From positions 7,909 to 34,214 of the forward strand of contig NAOQ01000560.1 in assembly GCA_002751075.1 (NCBI GenBank): a stretch of 26,306 nt of DNA. Reading direction: 5' to 3'. The notes beneath the pieces were generated by a model. The model had not been told where the DNA came from, searched no databases, and saw only the letters and a program-made list of their open reading frames with translations. Source of the DNA: Ichthyophonus hoferi. Its lineage: Eukaryota > Opisthokonta > Ichthyosporea > Ichthyophonida > Ichthyophonidae. Below, one piece after another: positions 10,642-22,207 of the stretch. Positions within the stretch are counted from its first letter, which is position 1; the number at the start of each line of letters is the position of its first letter. The position numbers were made by a program, and so were the translations under genes.

Positions 10642-13600
10642 ATGTCAGGTGAAGACAGTCAGACAGTGGATTCTCCACAGGTATCTTCTGATGCAGATGG
10701 AAAGAACCCTTTGTCTCAAGAGAGGGTAGGTGGTGTGTGTGTAAATGACTAGAATGTTTAAGGTCCGGGTATAGGTATAAAATAATTAATATTTTTATTG
10801 CCTTTCTGCTAGTATTATAGGAATACGTCTAGAGAAAGAATAGGTGATATGTGTGCGAATGTTTAGATGTTTGAGGTCTGGGTATAGATATAAGATAATT
10901 AATACTACCATTGCCTTTTTACTACCATTATGTCACACTTCATACAGTTTAAAGAGGCCAGACCATAGGTTATTAAAATTTAAAGTACTTGTATTATCAG
11001 TATTTTACTCTACCTTATATATAGCACTATATCATTACATCTTTATTTCTGCTTCTATTTTATTTTACTCTTTCATTTATACTTTTCACTCTTTTTAATT
11101 TTTGTTTTGTACCAAGCAGGCATAGTATAGCAATCTATCTTTGTTTCACTCATACACACACACACACTCTTCCCTCTTTGTATTGTTCTGTTTAATTTCT
11201 AGTATTATATATATATATATGTTTCATTGTTTCCTTTGACTCACATGTTATAGTATAGTTTGCCCCTCCATGTATTTAAGGGTAAACCGATATCCCATCC
11301 TAAGTTATAAGTATAGTTATACTTATGGGTATGTTTTCTAACGTTATGATTTTTTCTTGATATCTTTTGATTTCAATTTATACATACATATACATATCTA
11401 GTATGTTTTAGTTCTAGTTTCACTCTATTCTATTATGCTATTTGCTCACATATTTTTGTCTCTGTATAGTTTCCATGTATACTATATTTATTTTATCTTT
11501 CTCTCTATCTCTGATTATATCACTATATCACTATGTATATGTCAGTGTATACCTGTATGAACATTGATATTTAAATATTATTGCAATCAAAGTGGTTTGA
11601 AGAGATAACAAGAGATTGAAAGCTATATTAGTAAATATAACATAGACCTATGTTTATATTTGCATTACGGATACCCAAGTTTAAATATTCCTGCCTCTCT
11701 ACCTCTATACATGTAGATACAAGAGCTATACAATCTCCCTCTGGTGCCTATTGCCACCTACCTTCGTCAGAACTGTAAAACCAGTTGGGGTGCCACAGAT
11801 GAGAAGAGAGTGGAATACTTTAAGGGTATGTATATGTATATGTATATGTGTATGTATATATGTGTATATGTTTGCTGTATAGACACTTACTTATGCTTAT
11901 AGCATGTAGTCAAGTATATTTGTATGTGTATATACGGAGTATGTATAAAAAAAATGCTGTTGAGAAATACTTCTAGGTACATATATACATAGCATACCCA
12001 CACACACACACATATATATATGGATATACTTAAGGTAAGGTATAAGCTTTTATTCTTATTGGTTTATTTTAATTAGCCATTCGGCCACGTCAAATCTACA
12101 CTAATCTTTATTATAGGTAGAGATAGATTTATGATTGTTTGTAATTCCACCCATACATATACACTGTATGTTTATATAGGTTGAATGATTTAAGACCAAT
12201 TATGACTGTGTGATTATATTATTGATTTACGTTAGACATTCATATTATTCTACTTGGTAATTATAATTATAAGTATGATAAAGGCAATACTGACTATATA
12301 TATGTGTGTTCCTATTTTGATTGTTAAATAAATCTACGCTGTTATAAATAATAACAATTCAGTAGTATATACATATATACCCTTTCGTGTCTGTATGTAC
12401 CTCCAACTAGTATACCATAGTCATTTTATGATGATCAATATTTTTAGGTGTTTATCTATCTATGGAGGATCTAGGTTGTATTATATTTATTAACCTAAAC
12501 TAATCCAATAACTCCATATTTTCTTAACTGAGACTTGTAGTCCAAAGCGTTTAATTTCTAATTTTAAATTTTAAATTTTAAATTTTATGTATTACGTCTC
12601 AGGTCTGGCGGCTGTCAAGTGTCTGATCAGGTCGGAGAAGTGGGGGATTAAGAGGAAATCTGAAGCGATTATTGTATTGGAAAGGTAGGTAGGGTATACT
12701 GGCATATATACTATCATATATACTATCATTCTGTTATATACACACTGCTGAAGTGAACATCAGGTATTACGTTTACCCTATATCGTATTGTTTATAATAT
12801 ATTATCTTATACTATACTATTTTACTATGTAATGTAGTATAATTCCACTTTAATCTTTGCAATCTCGCCTCTAACACCATACATACACATACATATATAA
12901 AAACATACAGACTATTGGAACACAAAGAGTACTTCCACCAGGCCACCAAAGAGAAGAAACCCTCAGGTGGCGAAAGAATGGTCCCTATCCGTCCTGAGAA
13001 ACAGGTGTTTGCCCTTGATCAAAGCCGTTATATATGGACCTTTGAGAGTGCAAGCTGGACTAACACTATACTAGGTGAGTGCTGGGTTTATATATATTAA
13101 AATTTAATAAGGTTTGCTAATTGGGGTTGGACGATATAGGAAGGTGTTATTATATGTTATATATATAGTATTTATAGCATCACAACATTATACTTTTATA
13201 GTATCACACTCATACGCATTCTCATACTTATGGACGTGCCCACGCACAATCTGTTTGTAGTCAGTGTATGTAGGGTCACATTCACATAATAAAATACAGT
13301 ATAGTACAATTAAAGGACCCACCAACCCACCAATAATCATCAAAAGTTACACCCGTTAAACTCCTTTCTAACCCCTTTCTAACCACCCTGCTACCCTCCC
13401 GCACACACACTATACTACTCTAACCTAACCTATTCTGTACTCTACTATTGTATCTTATCCAACTCTATACAGGGATCATACTAGTGATATTCGTGTTTGC
13501 GGGTTGTCTGTTCCCCATCTGGCCTGCCCCAATGCGCGATGGAGTATGGTATCTGTCTATGGGCTCACTTGGTCTGGTTGGTCTCTTCTTTGTTGTCTGT

Positions 13601-13768
13601 ATTCTCCGCGTGCTACTCCTGGCCATGGTGTGGATAGCTACAGGTGGTACGGTCTATCTGTGGTGGTACCCTAACCTCCTTAGAGATGATGACAAGTTCT
13701 GGGCCTCCTTCATTCCGTTCTACTCTATCTCTATAAAGGGAAATGCAGTCAAGCCTAAGGACCAGTAA
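10642..13768 (+). CDS. SEC62: ER translocation protein Sec62 (5 exons, 244 aa)
   Basis: Exons: 10642-10725, 11717-11825, 12603-12684, 12911-13074, 13473-13768. All introns are GT-AG (991, 777, 226 and 398 bp) and the frame is continuous. Sec62 works with the Sec61 channel and Sec63 in post-translational protein import into the ER. The cytosolic N-terminal domain includes ATDEKRVEYFKGLAAVKCL, typical of the family. Residues about 145-163 form TM1, which ends in the conserved LFPIWPAPMRDGVWYLS loop; residues about 174-203 form TM2, followed by ATGG and the WWYPNLL segment. The protein stops soon after SFIPFYS, so it lacks the long acidic tail with the LC3-interacting motif found in vertebrates and is closer in size to the yeast protein. 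A start upstream is unlikely because the ATG lies 10 nt after an AG-ended pyrimidine-rich tract. Confidence 0.95.
10719..10931 (+). repeat. degenerate tandem duplication of Sec62 exon 1/intron 1 junction
   Basis: About 100 bp spanning the end of exon 1 and the start of intron 1 (10719-10819) is repeated at 10829-10931. Matching blocks are AGAG--GGTAGGTG-TGTGTG, GAATGTTTA, GGTC(C/T)GGGTATAG(G/A)TATAA(A/G)ATAATTAATA and ATTGCCTTT(C/T)T. The second copy has lost the donor GGGTAGGT (it reads GAATAGGT) but keeps most of the rest. Confidence 0.85.
12551..12588. repeat. TTTTAAA heptamer run before Sec62 exon 3
   Basis: About four tandem 7-bp units (AATTTTA) end roughly 14 bp before the 3' splice site of exon 3, in the branch-point/polypyrimidine area. 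Confidence 0.8.
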
Positions 13769-13773
13769 TTATA

Positions 13774-13779
13774 AATAAA
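13774..13779 (+). terminator. AATAAA polyadenylation signal of Sec62
   Basis: AATAAA begins 5 nt after the Sec62 stop codon. If used, the 3' UTR would be only about 25-40 nt. AT-richness makes chance hits common, but the position is plausible. Confidence 0.45.
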
Positions 13780-13813
13780 CGAGTTAATAGGTGTACTTAT
13801 TTTAATGTGTTTT

Positions 13814-14200
13814 CTATGATTCCTTAAGAATACATGAAGTAATGTGGTATGGATATTGTAGACGTAGAAGATCATATAGTAGAATTAACAACGTTTCAAC
13901 CAAAAAAGATAAAATTTCAATCCCGCTATAATGTAGAATATACTCAACACGTTGCTCAAACAAGTTCCTTGCATTTTGCCAATTACGAGGATATTCAAGA
14001 ACCAAATCGCCAATATCAAGTACAACTGGAATCCCCGACGATTCAATTGCGTTTGAGAATTGGTCCGAACAGCATTTATTACTTATTGTCTCTATGATGT
14101 CGATCTGTACTCGATATATGCAAGGGGCCACGTTAAAACACTCCTTACTTCGGTACTGCCTCTCCTTCAAAACGAATATGTCAGAGGGGCATTCTTGTTT
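13814..14200 (-). CDS. unrecognised minus-strand ORF, possibly an exon or relic
   Basis: An open frame of about 128 codons in a block that is clearly less AT-rich than its flanks. It has no ATG near its start; the frame opens just after a stop, or after an AG at its upstream edge. The sequence includes KERQYRSKECFNVAPCIYRV, then SSGIPVVLDIGDLVLEYPRN, and ends with a Leu-rich stretch. I do not recognise a family. A second frame lies on the + strand over part of it (13849-14097, ATG start, 82 codons) with similar plausibility, so even the strand is not secure. It is convergent with Sec62, 45 bp beyond that stop. It could be the last exon of a gene whose other exons I cannot place, or a decayed copy of something. 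Confidence 0.3.
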   Translation of the reverse strand, partial: KQECPSDIFVLKERQYRSKECFNVAPCIYRVQIDIIETISNKCCSDQFSNAIESSGIPVVLDIGDLVLEYPRNWQNARNLFEQRVEYILHYSGIEILSFLVETLLILLYDLLRLQYPYHITSCILKES

Positions 14201-14419
14201 CTACTTATTATTTGGATATGCAAACCTTCTACCCTTTATACTTCATATATATTGGTTATATACGTGTTTTGTTCTATATTAAAAAAACATTTGTTTTATC
14301 TTTTATACAATCATTTATATAGGCCAGTCAGTCATATATGGTTTAATGGCTATATAAACTATAATACGGTCATTCATTGGCTCATAGATAACGATATGAG
14401 CCATCAAATATATATTTAA

Positions 14420-15640
14420 TTTTGTATATACATGATTGGTTAACAATAAATTTTATTGAATGTGTTCACTTAAAAATAAATACATTTTCAAAAAAAAATA
14501 ACCAAGAGTTTATGACAAAGTATTATATTACAATACTAACCACACCCATAGCAAATTAGTTTCTCAAATCGGACAAGATAATGTGATTTCTACTAATTAT
14601 GGCTGTAATCAACAATTTTTTTTTTAGAATGCATAACTAGGATATACTAATAGTATAAACCATTATATACAAGAATTATATTTAGGAATTATAAATGATA
14701 ATGCCACTTTTGTACTCGTTGCTTTCTGAACATATAAAGCAATCATGCCTAGTATGTAGCTTTGGGGTTCTTCACTATGATATTTTAAAGGATTCTACAG
14801 TATCCAGTATTTATGTAGTATAATGCTATATAATATTCAGCATTCATATTATAAGCGGTATTATATTATAATATAATGTTATATTGCAATACAATACATT
14901 CTCAACACAAAATAATGCAATATATTAACTTAAAAAATATGTAAAAACATCGTATGCTAGTAACAAAATATTGACCAATGATTTGCAATATACATCCAAT
15001 ACAACTACTAATTAAAAATGCAAAGATATGAATGGTTTTCATCCCGCATCCAAAATAATTATATTTCCAGAACAATAAAACGGATTTTACAAGAACCAGT
15101 CCCGACAGTTAAGTGGAAATAAAGCATTAAAGATATGAGAGAATTCAAAGGTGTCGTTACCTATCTCTATTTCTACATTTTCCTCCTCTAATCTGTCAAC
15201 CCCTTCTAAGCCTGGTTGAAGATATGATATATGTGGAATATTCTATGTATTTTTAGTTGCATTGTATATGTACCCACCAATGTTATAGATAGTATGTAAT
15301 AAAACGTTACAATTCAAATTTCAATTGTCTTTTCAAACCGACTCTTTCTTCCATTTCTAAACATCTTAGATTGCCTTGTTGTGCATCATAACTCTAAGAA
15401 ATATCGCAGTATACATGATAATAAGAAGTAAATAAAATTGACAGCTCATTGTTTATATGAAAATACACAATTTCATTGGTGTATTGTCGTGGTTATAAAA
15501 AAGTATTTTTTATAGAAAAATATCCTCTCAGTAGAGTTCTATTTTATTAAGATATATTTATATATGACCTTTACAAATACTTGTTTAAAATGATTACCTA
15601 TGCTCCACCAATAGATTATATTAAACTATAAAAATGAAAC
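14420..15640. other. AT-rich stretch without a recognised gene
   Basis: No convincing gene. Two short minus-strand coding-like patches exist (about 14680-14800 and 15091-15240, 40-50 codons each, the second rich in Glu and Asp), but their lengths are within chance expectation. Confidence 0.5.
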
Positions 15641-15653
15641 ATTTTTTATTTAC

Positions 15654-15659
15654 TTTATT
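15654..15659 (-). terminator. AATAAA polyadenylation signal of chitobiase
   Basis: AATAAA on the minus strand about 60 nt beyond the chitobiase stop codon (15718-15720). A second one lies at 15645-15650. Confidence 0.5.
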
Positions 15660-15717
15660 GTTAAATAGGGATTTTGCTTTAAAATTTTATCCAGTGAAAT
15701 CAAAGATGTAGATTGGA

Positions 15718-18700
15718 TTAAGCGACCTCAACCCACTCACAAACTGAACCAAGAAAGATGCAGTTGTTCTCGCGGCACCAATAGTCAGGGATATTGGCAA
15801 CCATAGATTTGCACTCTTTAGGTGCTTGCATGATAGTAGGGACAAAGACACATCCCTTAGCGTTGCAGTTATTAGCAATACAGAAGCTGTTGGCAACATC
15901 AGAGGTGCTCTCGCATGTCAAGTCAGCTGGAGAGAGAAAGACAGTTGGGGGTAAAGTTAGCTTATTTGAACTTATGTTTGTACGTATATATATCCTGAAT
16001 GTGCATGTACTTACGGCATTGTGTTTTCAACAGTACATACAATAGTATTTATAAAATGAATAAAGATTAGATAGAACTAAAAATTACTAATAATGAGTAT
16101 AGTTGTTTGGATATTTTTGCTATTTTATATTGAGAAAGAAGGTAAAAACGAGTTGTATTGTTTTAGTATGTACATAGTTACAAAAACCAAGTTTAGTGTC
16201 AGATGATGGTATAGTAAATGATTAGTGTGTTCATATTTACACAGTATTTGTATAAACAATTGTACTTCTAAATATTATTATTTCTATTAACAAACAAAGG
16301 TAAAGGGGTATGCATGTATGCATGTGTAGGAATAGGTATATATATATATAAATACATATATTATCTAGTTGTATAATTAAACCTACCAACAAGGCCATGA
16401 CGATTGCCCTGGCCACTGAGAGCACGAATCATAATACGGGGGGCATCAATTTCAGGCTGACCTATCACCTCATTCCAGTTGTTGCTGTTGTCCAAAGAAT
16501 ACTCTAGTTTAACCCCTGGAATTTCACAGTTTGCTTTAAGAACCCCATTCTCAACAATAGCTCCAACCGCGGGAACACGATAAAAAATATTGGCTTTGTC
16601 TAATTTGGCCAACTCACGCTGTCCTACGACGTTAATGAAGGTATTGTATTCCTCATCTAACAGTCCGGTATTGACATAGTGGGTTTCTCCGCCTGTGAAG
16701 GTGCGGCCCTCAGTATACTCAAGCTCAAATCCAGCCTGGTGCCAGGCGCGTTCAGCCAGGGCTAGCATGCGAGGAAATAACATGTAGTCGAAGTCCTTGT
16801 CAGCCCACACTGTCTCAGTCCACACGTTACCCTAATGAGATACATGGAAGAAGGAAGAGAGAGGGCTAAATGTAAGTTAACTTTATGCAGATTTAGATTG
16901 CATCAACGCCTTATTTAAATTAAATAGGCAATAGTAATTGTTAATAGTATTAAATAATTATAGTCAACACACTCCATGCATTAACCTACCTGAAGTCCCT
17001 TGACAATCTCCTTTGCACTGCGTTTTCCTAGTGAAGGAGAAGGAAGAGAAAATGTTGCATTATCTCTGGAGTTAGCAGTCTCAGCGTTCTGAGGCAGATT
17101 GATCGGGGCAAAGCCAAACACCTTTTTCATGGTGGTACCAGATGAAGCCCAATAGAAACCACGGTTGTTGGGGTTGGTTTCATATGGTTGATCAAAATAT
17201 ACGAAATCAGCACATGCTGTAATGACACTGAAGCCCTTATTAGCCCAAACGTTAAGGCTTGATCCCCAGAAGAGGGCATCCCAGTCCATAGCGGCAGTAG
17301 GGAGGGCCATGTCTAATTGCTCAACATCTAGAAGGGCATCCTGTGATTGAAGAATTAAATCCGGTTAAAAGGGTGTCAATAAATTAATTGCCTATTATCA
17401 TATTACTACATTACTAAATTACTACTTTATTGCTCCATTACTACATTATTATATTAATCTATTACTAGATAACTATACTACAATACCATTACATTGATCT
17501 ATTACTCTCGCACTTACCTGCCAGGTCTGGAAGTTCTCAATGTCAAAGCTCTTTACAATCTTGGATACTCTCATAGCTAGGTCACTGGTCATAGCATTAG
17601 AATTAGCGATATTATGCTCTTTCATGTAAGCACGGCAAATAGGAGACCCAGTGAAAGGTAAATCAAGGGTTTCACGCCAGAGAGGGGCGGGGCTAACAGT
17701 ATTGTTGATGCTCCAAATAGGAAGATCGCCTTTGTAGGATTTAGGGATGGGGTTAATGGACTCTAGACCCTCAAGAGAGTCCTTGGCCTCATCACCTCCA
17801 AATGACCAACTGGTAAGCTTAACACCGGCATTTTCATGGGCAATTTTAATCTCACTAATGACTTTGGTAACAAAGTTTTCGACGCTGGGTTGGCAAGGGT
17901 TCAAAAGAGAGAGTCTGTTGAAGTACTGAACGGTAGCTAGGCGGGTACTATGAGATTGGGGGTAGATAGATGGGTTAGAAGATGCCAAATGACACAGATA
18001 GATTTTGCTACGCTAACAAATTCTACAATATATAAATCAATACAATATGGCTTTTGATATTATACAATAAATATAACATAACGGGATGCATACGTGTCAT
18101 CAGGATCAACCAGGCGATAAGTAGAATCTCCTGTTCTGTTGTATCTCAGCTCCATGGACACGACAGCTGCGCGTGCATGGCCTGGCATATCAAATTCGGG
18201 AATGACCTCAATGTTTCTGGCCGCGGCGTACCTGACAAGTTCGGTGTATTCATAAATAGACAGGAATCCACTTCCGGAGTTGTTAGTGAAAGCTCCGGAT
18301 CCTAGCTGGGGCACCATGCATTTGGTCTCAGTGGGATCGAAGCAACGCTGGCTTCCAAGTTCAGTGAGTTCAGGCAGGCCCGGAATCTCCACTCTCCAGC
18401 CCTCATCATCAGAAGCGTGTAGAAGAAATTTGTTGAGCTTATAGGCAGCCATCTGGTCCAAAGTCTTAAGAAGAGTATCTAGGCTCTGAAAATTTCTGGC
18501 GATATCTGCATGCTCACCACGATATGGAAAACGGGGAGCATCGTTGATTTCAACACAGGGAATGGTCGATTCACCAACGGTGGTAAGAGCAATAATAGAT
18601 TGAACACCATAGAATGCCCCGGCAACATCATAGCCAGTAACCGTAGCACCGAATAGATTGACCTTAAGAGTGTAGCCGTCTGCCTTGGCAGAGATGGAAG

Positions 18701-19505
18701 GAACAGCGTCGGGATTAACGTTGACCTTAATTTCGTAATTGCCGCTCTTAAATCCAAGTTGTTCAAAACGTCCCATAAGAACATCATTCTGGGCGGTGGG
18801 GAGATCACCAGTGATGCTGACACCATTGGAGATGTCGGCCATCAGCTTGCCCGTTAATACCAATTCCAAAGGAGTGGGGATGATCTTGTCTTTAACATCT
18901 TCTATGGTAAGGTTACGATTGTTGTAGTGGCGGATAGGTCCAGTTTGGTAAATGTTCTTATCCGTAGATGATTTCTTGAACTGGGCCGGGGTGACAGGAA
19001 TAGCATAGTCATAGATATCTGTAGACTCGGTATTCTCAATGAGCATAGGCTTTCCACTCTCATCCACAATAAAAATACGCGGGAAGAAGTCAGTCTCATA
19101 TTGAAGCCAGTCTTCAGTCACAAGGGAAATGTACACAGTCTCGCCATTTTCGAACCCCTCAAACTCAGCGGTAGGAGTAATCTTGTTCAAGTCACCGGTG
19201 ATTTGCTCCACCTGGAATCGCCTGTCTTGGCTGGCAAGCACACGTCTAACAAAGTGAAAGTAAAGTGCCCAGTTATTGTCTGTGTACATTTCATTTCCCT
19301 TATAGTCAAGTGAAACGGTAAAATTGTTGAGGAATCCACCTCCAGCACCCATTTCAGAGGTCCATTCAGTAATGGGACCAGGATAGTTGCTTTCCAGGGC
19401 CATATGGGCGGTTAGCTGGCTGGCAAGATGACCATATGCCATATTAAGGGCGGAGGCTACCATAAGGCATGCGAAGATATGTTTAGCAAAGCTAGACTTG
19501 GCCAT
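15718..19505 (-). CDS. secreted bacterial-type chitobiase, GH20 beta-N-acetylhexosaminidase (5 exons, 968 aa)
   Basis: Exons in order of transcription: 19505-18094, 18007-17518, 17340-16990, 16831-16387, 15926-15718. All introns are GT-AG (86, 177, 158 and 460 bp). The enzyme removes GlcNAc from chitobiose and short chito-oligomers. Residues 1-25 are a signal peptide ending in AYG. Domains follow the order of bacterial chitobiases: CHB_HEX carbohydrate-binding (about 30-190), GH20b (about 200-330), GH20 barrel (about 335-800) and CHB_HEX_C (about 830-900). Landmarks are the RNF segment, DDEGWRVEIPGLPELTELGS, EVIPEFDMPGHARAAV, the catalytic Asp543-Glu544 in WSFGGDEAKD, YFDQPYETNP and NVWTETVWADKDFDYMLFPR. 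Position 539 is Ser where the family HxGGDE motif has His. The last exon adds an 8-Cys tail (about residues 903-968) not found in bacterial chitobiases I know. The ATG at 19505 is chosen because it begins the signal peptide; the frame remains open upstream to 19583. Confidence 0.93.
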
Positions 19506-19596
19506 AGTTATAATTGAATAGCCCGGAAGGATCCCGGACGCTACAAAAATATGTGAGAACGTATTTTTGAATGCTGTAAACAATCAAGAGGCCGAC

Positions 19597-19604
19597 TTAT
19601 ATAA
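19597..19604 (-). promoter_or_regulatory. TATA box of the chitobiase gene
   Basis: TTATATAA in the context GGGTTATATAAGTCGGCC on the minus strand, about 92-99 bp before the ATG. The flanks are GC-richer than most TA-rich sites here, which favours a real core promoter and a transcription start near 19570. Confidence 0.55.
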
Positions 19605-20479
19605 CCCTTTCTTCTGATTTTGAGGTAGTGGGCGTTGGTCTAGTTATTTGTAAAAATCATTCCTTTAGGTAATATTATGCTTTGAATTACTCCGATTAGG
19701 CGGAACTGAGATATCAGTTAAAGAATGTGGGACAGGCTCTGGTTTAGTTGCTCTAAAAGCTAACAATAAAGCACTTGCGGAATATACTAGCTTGAATCAC
19801 ATGTGGAGTCGATCTATTTTTATTGACATAACACAGTGCATATGCGTAATAAAATATTATATTACTATAAGAGGAGAGTCGCAGTTAGTCTTTTTAATCA
19901 GATTTTTTATTGTTGACTGGATCAAGTTAATAAACATGGTGGGACTAATATAATACATAGACAAAAATGCGCATGTAATGCATGTATATACATATATATC
20001 CGCATATATATATACATGCATACATATACACATATATTATATCCGTACATATCTGCAAACGTGCATGCATATATACAGACACAAATAAAAATACTTACAC
20101 TAATACATACAAACATGCTGGCATATATATATATGCCTGCTTATCTAGATACATATATACAAATACATATTATATTTGAAATGTGTCCTAAATAGGTAAT
20201 TAAATTTTATGAAATTAAAGCCATGGTCATTTTTGACTATATCATATGTATGCATGCGGTATAGGCGGTAATCTCAAGGGATGTAAACGAAATGTCAGAC
20301 GATATATATAAATATACATTACATTATATATATCTATCCTGTGTGTTACTTACCAATTCCGGGTATACATTGTATATATCATGAACAACCATAAAAAATC
20401 CAAATTAGGTTAGTCCCATAAATATATTTACAATACAGACTTAATAATAAGATGTATATTATATTATTTATATTGCTAT

Positions 20480-20513
20480 CTGCCAATATCTGGCGTCTGT
20501 TGAATATTGGCAG
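20480..20513. repeat. 10-bp perfect inverted repeat, 14-bp loop
   Basis: CTGCCAATAT (20480-20489) and its exact reverse complement ATATTGGCAG (20504-20513). It could form a small hairpin, or be two opposed CCAAT/ATTGG sites. No gene is nearby. Confidence 0.6.
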
Positions 20514-22153
20514 ACAGCACGATTGCTGGTCTTCTAAATACTGGTACAATTTGTTAACCTGTTTGAACATATACACATATGTATATGTGCTTCAATAGTA
20601 ATATATATACATTACGTAATATAATATGATGTGTTTCACTTAACAAAAGCTGGTACCCATTGCACAAGAAACGGACAGGGTAGATAGATAAGCGTTTACC
20701 GTTTACCAATTTGATGTAGATCACTATTTCTTAATCGATATAGCAGGACATCACGATCTATGTAACATTAACTTACCAAATATAGTTATAAATGGGCGTG
20801 AACCACTCGTGGATTGGTCAAAAATATTAAAGCCATTAGATTTAGGAAATTGAACCCAATCAAGTAAATATGCTTAGAATGATCTATGACATAACTATAT
20901 TTAGTTACCGTCTTTCTTAGTAATACAGGATTTTGTAGTGTAACTTGTGAGCAAGAGTCTACATGGATTGTGAATATTGAAATTGATAACAGACTTCCAA
21001 TAATACGCTCTTATACCTACTGGTTGGATTGCGCTAAGCTATGCTGCATTTGTTAGATATTTGTTTTTGTTTTTGTATTTAAAAGGCACATATAGCTTAA
21101 GCACAGCAGGATTTTGGATAATTTTTATAATGGCAGAGGGGAAATATTGCCATTGGTAATTTAGGGGAAAAAAAAGGTAAAAAGCTTATAACATACCGGA
21201 ATACATACATGTAGCGCTCGCAACTATTGCCTCTCACTGGTTTTTAGAATTATTACTTTGATCCAAACTTTCTATCCAATTATATCTGAACATATGATCG
21301 ATTTCATTGCATATTCTTTAGAGTTTATGTTGTCTGAAATGTCATAAAACAAAACAAAAACCATAAAGGACTTGACACCTATGACATATACATGAGAATA
21401 TTTATATTTTTAAACTGGAGTTTGAGTTTCATTGCTTTACAAGGTTTCAAATGTTTTAAAATAGATGCATTTAGACATCATTAATAATAAAAAACTGATT
21501 TCATATTTGAAATATATGATATTCAACTAATGGAATTCCCATGACGATTCCATTGGCGCCTTATTATTAGTATTTCAGCCTAACACCATCAAATAATAGT
21601 AGATGCCATAGCATGTCTGTATAAGGGTTCAAGTTATAGTTGTAAATAATGTCTCATAATAAATAGTGTATTGTATACTAGTATTACTATATTACTGAAT
21701 TATAAAAATGCTTGTATTTCTTTAACGCCATAAAGTGTTGATCTTGTGATCTCGGTGGCTACCTGGAGAGATCCGCTTTACTTTTTTTATTATTACTCGT
21801 TTTCATGAAGATCAATTTTGAAATACAACTGACCGTATCGAATGTCAGAGTGGACACAATATTTTGGTGCTATCCTGTATTGTCACATTAATTTTCCTAG
21901 TATGCAGTAAGATTATTTAAATATTTTTAAACCTCATTGTTGTAAATCACGATCCCTACTGGATGGCTAATAGCGAATACCAACTCTAATAAAGTATATA
22001 GGCCGGGCCCATACTGGTTCTGAACATGCGTTTTTGTTCATAAACGTGGTGTATGAATTTATCCAAGTAAGTGAGTTGTACATTGGCTCAATTTAAATTT
22101 ATTAAATTTTGAAGCATATTAGAAACAGATAATTAAGCAAATTGTTTGTTACG

Positions 22154-22207
22154 TGAAAAAAGGAAAAGAAAAAGAAAAAAAAAGAGAAAAAAAAAAAGAA
22201 AAAATTA
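22154..22207 (+). repeat. A/G homopurine tract
   Basis: About 54 bp of A with interspersed G only on the + strand. This is low-complexity sequence. Confidence 0.9.

Noticed and set aside
10844-11098. ATG frame of 84 codons inside Sec62 intron 1
   Set aside because: It begins in the duplicated junction repeat and ends in a Phe/Tyr-rich AT tract; no family features.
18479-18927. Frames of 60-115 codons on both strands within chitobiase exon 1
   Set aside because: They overlap the confirmed GH20 frame in other registers.
19922-20179. Tyr/Ile/Cys-rich frames on both strands
   Set aside because: They are translations of the TATA/CATA microsatellite.
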